This document shows, piece after piece, positions 21,940 to 28,296 of a stretch of 28,296 nucleotides of DNA. Every line of letters begins with the position of its first letter. Within the stretch, counting starts at the first letter, position 1. The stretch comes from Deinococcus marmoris DSM 12784. GTDB taxonomy: Bacteria > Deinococcota > Deinococci > Deinococcales > Deinococcaceae. The notes under the pieces were generated by a model that saw only the letters and a list, made by a program, of their open reading frames with translations, was not told the DNA's origin and searched no databases. The position numbers and the translations under genes were made by a program. The stretch lies in assembly GCF_000701405.1 (NCBI RefSeq), contig NZ_JNIV01000062.1:1-28296 (forward strand). The letters run 5' to 3'.

Positions 21940-23033
21940 TGGCCCGTATCGAACTCGACGATCTGGCCCACGCTTACATGCCGGACCCCCAGAAGCCCGA
22001 GGATTACGCGCTGCGGCCCATGACCATGACCTGGCAGGACGGCGGGGCCTACGCGCTGCTGGGACCGTCCGGCTGCGGCAAGTCCACGCTGCTGAACATC
22101 ATTTCCGGGCTGGTGCGGCCCTCGCACGGGCGCGTGCTATTTGACGGACAGGACGTAACCAACCTGCCCACCGAGGCCCGCAACATCGCCCAGGTCTTTC
22201 AGTTCCCGGTGATTTACGACACCATGACCGTGCATGACAACCTGGCCTTTCCACTGCGCAACCGCCGGGTGCCGGAACCCGAAGTCCGAACGCGGGTGGC
22301 ACAGGTGGCGGAGTTGCTGGAACTGACCGGGGATCTGAGAAACCGCGCCAGCGGCCTGTCCGCCGACATGAAGCAAAAGATCTCGCTGGGCCGTGGGCTG
22401 GTGCGCAAGGACGTGGCCGCCATTCTGTTCGACGAGCCGCTGACCGTGATCGATCCGCACCTGAAATGGCAACTGCGCTCCAAGCTCAAGCAGATTCACT
22501 ACGAGCTGAAGCTGAGCCTGATCTATGTCACGCACGATCAGGTGGAAGCCCTGACCTTCGCCGATCAGGTGGTCCTGATGGAAGGCGGTGAGGTGGTGCA
22601 AGCCGGAACGCCACAGGCGCTGTTCGAGGAACCCGAACATGTGTTCGTGGGCTATTTCATCGGCAGTCCAGGCATGAACCTGCTGCCCTGCGCGGTGGCC
22701 CCCGGCGGTCAGGGCGTGCAGGTGGACGGCCAGACCTACGAGCTGCCCATCGACCCGGACCACCTGGAACGTGCACGCGGACGCGGCAGCCTGACATTGG
22801 GCATCCGCCCGGAATTCCTCGGGTGCAGCAACAGCCCGCAGCCCGGCGCGGTGCAGGCCCACATCACGCGGGTGGAAGACCTGGGCAACTACAAGATTGC
22901 CACCGCCGTGATGGGCCAGCACACCGTCAAGGCCAAGCTGGCCGAGGACGCCGCCATTTTGACCGGCCCCGGCTACCTGAGCTTTCCGCCGGAGCAGACC
23001 AAGCTGTACGCCAACTCGCGGATCGTCCGGTGA
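21939..23033 (+). CDS. glpT: Glycerol ABC importer ATP-binding subunit GlpT
   Basis: The 364-residue ATPase has Walker A GPSGCGKST (42-50), Q-loop VFQFPVIYDTMTV, Walker B AAILFDEPLTVID and H-loop YVTHDQVEALTFAD. The signature is deviant (GLSADMKQKISLGRGL rather than LSGGQ), as seen in GlpT relatives. Together with the GlpS H-loop change, this implies that only one of the two composite ATP sites is canonical. A TOBE-like regulatory domain occupies the end (about 245-364). It is second in the importer operon and starts within the glpS stop. It should not be confused with the unrelated E. coli GlpT glycerol-phosphate antiporter. Confidence 0.9.
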   Translation: MARIELDDLAHAYMPDPQKPEDYALRPMTMTWQDGGAYALLGPSGCGKSTLLNIISGLVRPSHGRVLFDGQDVTNLPTEARNIAQVFQFPVIYDTMTVHDNLAFPLRNRRVPEPEVRTRVAQVAELLELTGDLRNRASGLSADMKQKISLGRGLVRKDVAAILFDEPLTVIDPHLKWQLRSKLKQIHYELKLSLIYVTHDQVEALTFADQVVLMEGGEVVQAGTPQALFEEPEHVFVGYFIGSPGMNLLPCAVAPGGQGVQVDGQTYELPIDPDHLERARGRGSLTLGIRPEFLGCSNSPQPGAVQAHITRVEDLGNYKIATAVMGQHTVKAKLAEDAAILTGPGYLSFPPEQTKLYANSRIVR

Positions 23034-23100
23034 GCGCCGTGAGCCGCCTCCATTCGCTGCGCCCTGACTCCTTCTGGAGTGGACACTTACGGAGAATGCC

Positions 23101-23984
23101 GTGCTAAAGACCCGCAACAACAAAGCCTGGTTCCTGGTGTTGCCCGTGGTGCTGTCGGTGGCCTTTAGCGCGATTATTCCGCTGATGACCGTCATCAACT
23201 ACTCGGTGCAGGACATCCTGGGACCCAACCGCAAGGTCTTCGTGGGCCTGGAGTGGTTTCAGGAAGTGCTGCGCGACCCGGACCTGCACGGCGCTTTTAT
23301 ACGCCAGTTGCTGTTCACGATGATCGTTCTCGCCATCGAGATTCCGCTGGGCATCCTAATTGCCCTGTCGCTTCCGGCACGCGGCTGGAAGGCGTCGCTG
23401 TCGCTGGTGCTGATCGCGCTGCCGCTGCTGGTGCCGTTTAACGTGGTAGGCACCATCTGGCAGATTTTTGGCCGCGCTGACATCGGACTGGGGGGGCATT
23501 TCCTGGCGAGTCTGGGGATTGATTACAACTACGCCACCAACCCGCTGCACGCTTGGCTGACCGTGATCCTGATGGACGTGTGGCACTGGACGCCGCTGGT
23601 GGCGCTGCTGTGTTACGCAGGGTTGCGGGCCATCCCAGAAGGCTATTACCAGGCCGCCAAGATTGACGGTGCAAAAGCCTGGGCGGTGTTCCGCTACATC
23701 CAGCTTCCCAAACTGGGCGGCGTGCTGATGATCGGGCTGCTGCTGCGCTTCATGGACTCGTTCATGATCTACACCGAACCCTTTGTGCTGACTGGCGGCG
23801 GCCCCGGCAACGCCACCACCTTCCTGTCGGTGTACCTGACCAAGCTGGCGGTGGGGCAGTTTGACCTCGGCCCGGCGGCGGCCTTCAGTCTGGTGTACTT
23901 CCTGATCATCCAGATCGTCAGTTTTATCCTGTACACCGTCATTCAGCGCAACGCCAATCCCCAGGCCCCCAGGCAGGAGACAAC

Positions 23985-23988
<4 letters not shown>
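23101..23988 (+). CDS. glpP: Glycerol ABC importer permease GlpP
   Basis: The 295-residue permease starts at GTG with GGAGA about 5 nt upstream. It has six predicted membrane spans and the MalF-like EAA coupling motif EGYYQAAKIDGAKAWAVFRYI near the middle, followed by LPKLGGVLMIGLLLRFMDSF. It forms the transmembrane channel with GlpQ, whose gene overlaps it by 4 nt (ATGA). A 67-nt gap separates it from glpT. The operon order S-T-P-Q is the same as in the rhizobial glycerol importer. Confidence 0.9.
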
Positions 23989-24851
<863 letters not shown>

Positions 24852-24909
24852 CGCTGCCTGCTTCCGCAACCACATTGTCTCGCGCCCTGTATATAAGGAG
24901 GAACTGAAC

Positions 24910-25182
24910 ATGGCCTGGATGTCTTGGACCTGGCCCACCGCCGTCTTCATCATTCTGATCTTCGCCGCCATCGCCGTGCTGACCATCATGGACCTGCGTT
25001 CTGCGCCAGTGATGCGTAAGGGCTTCCTGCCCATTCCCACCGACCGGGGCGACCGTTTTTACATCGCCATGCTGGGCCTGCTGGTCATTAACCTGACGTG
25101 GTGGGGCGTAACCGACGTCACCCCACTGATCGGCCTGACCCTCTCGCTGATCTGGCTGGGCGTGACCATGCGCTGGGGCTAG
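24910..25182 (+). CDS. glpU: Small membrane protein DUF2160 (GlpU)
   Basis: The 90-residue protein starts at an ATG with AAGGAGGA 7 nt upstream. It has three hydrophobic spans (about 11-28, 50-67 and 72-88) with basic residues between the first two (MRKGFLPIPTDRGDRF). DUF2160 genes sit inside GlpSTPQUV importer operons, where the protein is thought to assist the transporter; its exact role is unknown. No other family fits this short pattern. Confidence 0.85.
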   Translation: MAWMSWTWPTAVFIILIFAAIAVLTIMDLRSAPVMRKGFLPIPTDRGDRFYIAMLGLLVINLTWWGVTDVTPLIGLTLSLIWLGVTMRWG

Positions 25183-25365
25183 ACCCGCCGCTTCCCGTTT
25201 CACCTCCTTTGTCCACCCGTCATCCATCCGTGGGTCCGCAGCTCCTCCCTTCCATCTGCGATCAGACCCCAACAGGCCGGAGAAGGTCCGCCCCCACCCG
25301 TTTCCCATACTGACCCACCACCGGGCAGCCGGAAGACGTTCGAGAACCCCCTTTTTGGAGGACAT

Positions 25366-27129
<1,764 letters not shown>

Positions 27130-27542
27130 TTGAGCACTTGCAATTGAGTCCTGCTCCTGCCCTGGCTCCAGAGCTGCTGCATGTTGTGGCGGACTTCGGG
27201 GGCAGGGGAGGGTCAGCACTCTTTGCCGACACAAAAACTTTTGATGTCAACACTGACCCTGACCCACAGCGCCGCTGGCGTTCGCATTGTCCGGCGGCGC
27301 GGTAAATCATCTGAATTTGACGTTCAGCCCATTCTTTGTAGAAAGCGGCGTGTGGGGAAAATCTCAGTCCAAGGGGAAAACTATTCCTTTTGCCTACTTT
27401 TGCTCAACTGTTTCGGCAATTTCAAGACTGCACAACACAGAATCTCGACCGCTTCGGGTCATTATCTTTCTTTTCATCTCCAGTCTCAAATTCAGGCCTC
27501 ATTACTTTCAGACTCAACCATTATGAGAGGCCCCTACCGTCC
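27130..27542. other. Intergenic region glpV-glpK with possible promoter
   Basis: About 410 nt hold a GCGCCGC/GCGGCGC hairpin (27269-27275 with 27294-27300; 18-nt loop, no T tract) and a promoter-like pair TTGACG (27317-27322) and TAGAAA (27339-27344) 16 nt apart. An AGGGTCAG/CTGACCCT inverted pair lies at about 27209-27261. The lower GC towards 27540 resembles a decaying upstream region. No gene is supported. Confidence 0.4.
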
Positions 27543-28061
27543 ATGACCCAGCTTCTTTTCTCGCTTGACCAGAGGACCAGCAGCCGTACCATTGTCTTTG
27601 ACCACAGCAGCCAGGTCCGGGCGCGAGCGCAAAAGGAATTCCGACAGATTTTCCCGCGCCCCCGCTGGGTAGAACACGGCACCAACGAGATCTGGAGTAC
27701 CCAGGGCGGCGTGATGCGAGAAGCCCTGAGCAACGCCGGGATTTGGGCCTTGGACCTGGCTGCCATCGGCATCACCAATCAGCGCGAGACGGTGGTGGTC
27801 TGGGACCGCCACAGCGGGCAGTCCATTCATCACGCGGCCATCTGGCAGGACCGCCGTACCGCTGGCCTGTGTGACCAGTTACGGGAGGCAGACAAGCAAA
27901 GCCTCTTTCACGAGAAGACCAGACTGATTCTGGATGCCTATTTTTCGGTGACCAAGCTCAGGTGGATTCTGGACCATTTGGAGGGCGCACGCCAGCAGGC
28001 CGAGCGCGGCGACCTAGCCTTCGGCCCGGTGGATTCCTGGCTGGTTTGCAACCTGACCTGA
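27543..28061 (+). pseudogene. glpK: Truncated glycerol kinase (glpK remnant)
   Basis: The 172-residue frame matches the N-terminal third of glycerol kinase: [64 protein letters not shown] and [10 protein letters not shown]. It then stops with TGA where intact kinases (about 500 residues) continue. The ATP-loop DQGTTSSR is damaged (DQRTSSR, one residue lost) and a usual SGTK is SVTK. Residues after about 172, including the C-terminal catalytic Asp, are absent; glpD begins 75 nt downstream. It cannot be functional. It sits in the position of glpK in related operons. Confidence 0.85.
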
Positions 28062-28135
28062 ATGTTCATCACCACCGAAACCGACGCTGAAGGCCGTAAC
28101 CTCCTTGCTCTTCCCCGGCTCCAAAAGGAACCCCT

Positions 28136-28296
28136 ATGAAACGTGCAGATATTCTTAAAGCGGCCACCCGGCCACAGACCTGGGACATGCTGGTGATCGG
28201 CGGCGGTGCGTCCGGCCTGGGCACGGCGGTGGAGGCGGCCACGCGCGGCTACAGCGTGCTGCTGCTGGAATCCCACGACTACGCCAAGGGAACGTC
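28136..28296 (+). CDS. glpD: Glycerol-3-phosphate dehydrogenase GlpD (5' part)
   Basis: Only the first 53 codons are in the window. They start at an ATG with AAAAGGA about 7 nt upstream. They read RPQTWDMLVIGGGASGLGTA, then VEAATRGYSVLLLESHDYAKGT, the Rossmann FAD-binding GxGxxG motif and DxF-like region of GlpD. The enzyme oxidises glycerol 3-phosphate to dihydroxyacetone phosphate at the membrane. Its position after the importer and the glpK remnant supports glycerol catabolism. The reading frame runs off the edge of the window. Confidence 0.85.
   Translation, partial: MKRADILKAATRPQTWDMLVIGGGASGLGTAVEAATRGYSVLLLESHDYAKGT

Noticed and set aside
23039..23107. GTG-initiated 22-codon frame whose stop overlaps the glpP start, like the glpS leader.
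   Set aside because: It has no ribosome site, and glpP has its own GGAGA. The overlap is probably chance.

Overview
The window is GC-rich, gene-dense bacterial DNA that looks like Deinococcus or a close relative. The signs are AGGAGG-type ribosome sites, several apparently leaderless genes with a -10 box directly before the ATG, an XPB-like helicase paired with a Bax1/DUF790 nuclease, and a GlpSTPQUV-type glycerol ABC importer. The assignment comes from these features, not from a database search.

Left part (1-6.6 kb, + strand): a secreted lipoprotein with a prokaryotic phospholipase A2 domain; a NarL/DesK-type sensor kinase overlapping its response regulator; a decayed IS3-family orfA; and a large lipoprotein ending in a phosphodiester glycosidase (NAGPA/DUF2233-like) domain. 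Two diverged copies of an unidentified sequence lie upstream of the two lipoprotein genes.

Middle-left (6.6-13.8 kb, - strand): a compact run of SDR oxidoreductase, DUF3006, secreted metallo-beta-lactamase-fold protein with an Excalibur tail, XPB-like helicase and Bax1-like nuclease. Upstream of it are a small secreted protein and a TPR-GGDEF diguanylate cyclase.

Middle (13.97-18.8 kb, all - strand): a plasmid-like module that appears integrated. It encodes a tyrosine recombinase, a VbhA-like antitoxin without a Fic partner, a small probable antitoxin with a zeta-type kinase, ParA, a small ParG/RHH-like protein, a minimal Prim-Pol replication protein and one unknown protein. Four junctions carry the same motifs: a GTG-CTTT-CAC palindrome and 16-nt units close to TTTCAYGRAAACACTA. 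At parA the palindrome lies between the -35 and -10 boxes, so the motifs could be a shared operator, a partition site or replication iterons. This is the most novel part of the window.

Right part (19.4 kb to the end): a SorC-family regulator is divergent from an importer operon (glpS, glpT, glpP, glpQ, glpU, glpV). An 18-codon leader ORF with a strong ribosome site ends on the glpS start codon. The operon continues into a glycerol kinase gene cut off after about one third of its length, then the start of glpD. Glycerol would be imported and oxidised after phosphorylation, but the kinase next to the importer cannot work as it stands, so a second glpK elsewhere is expected.
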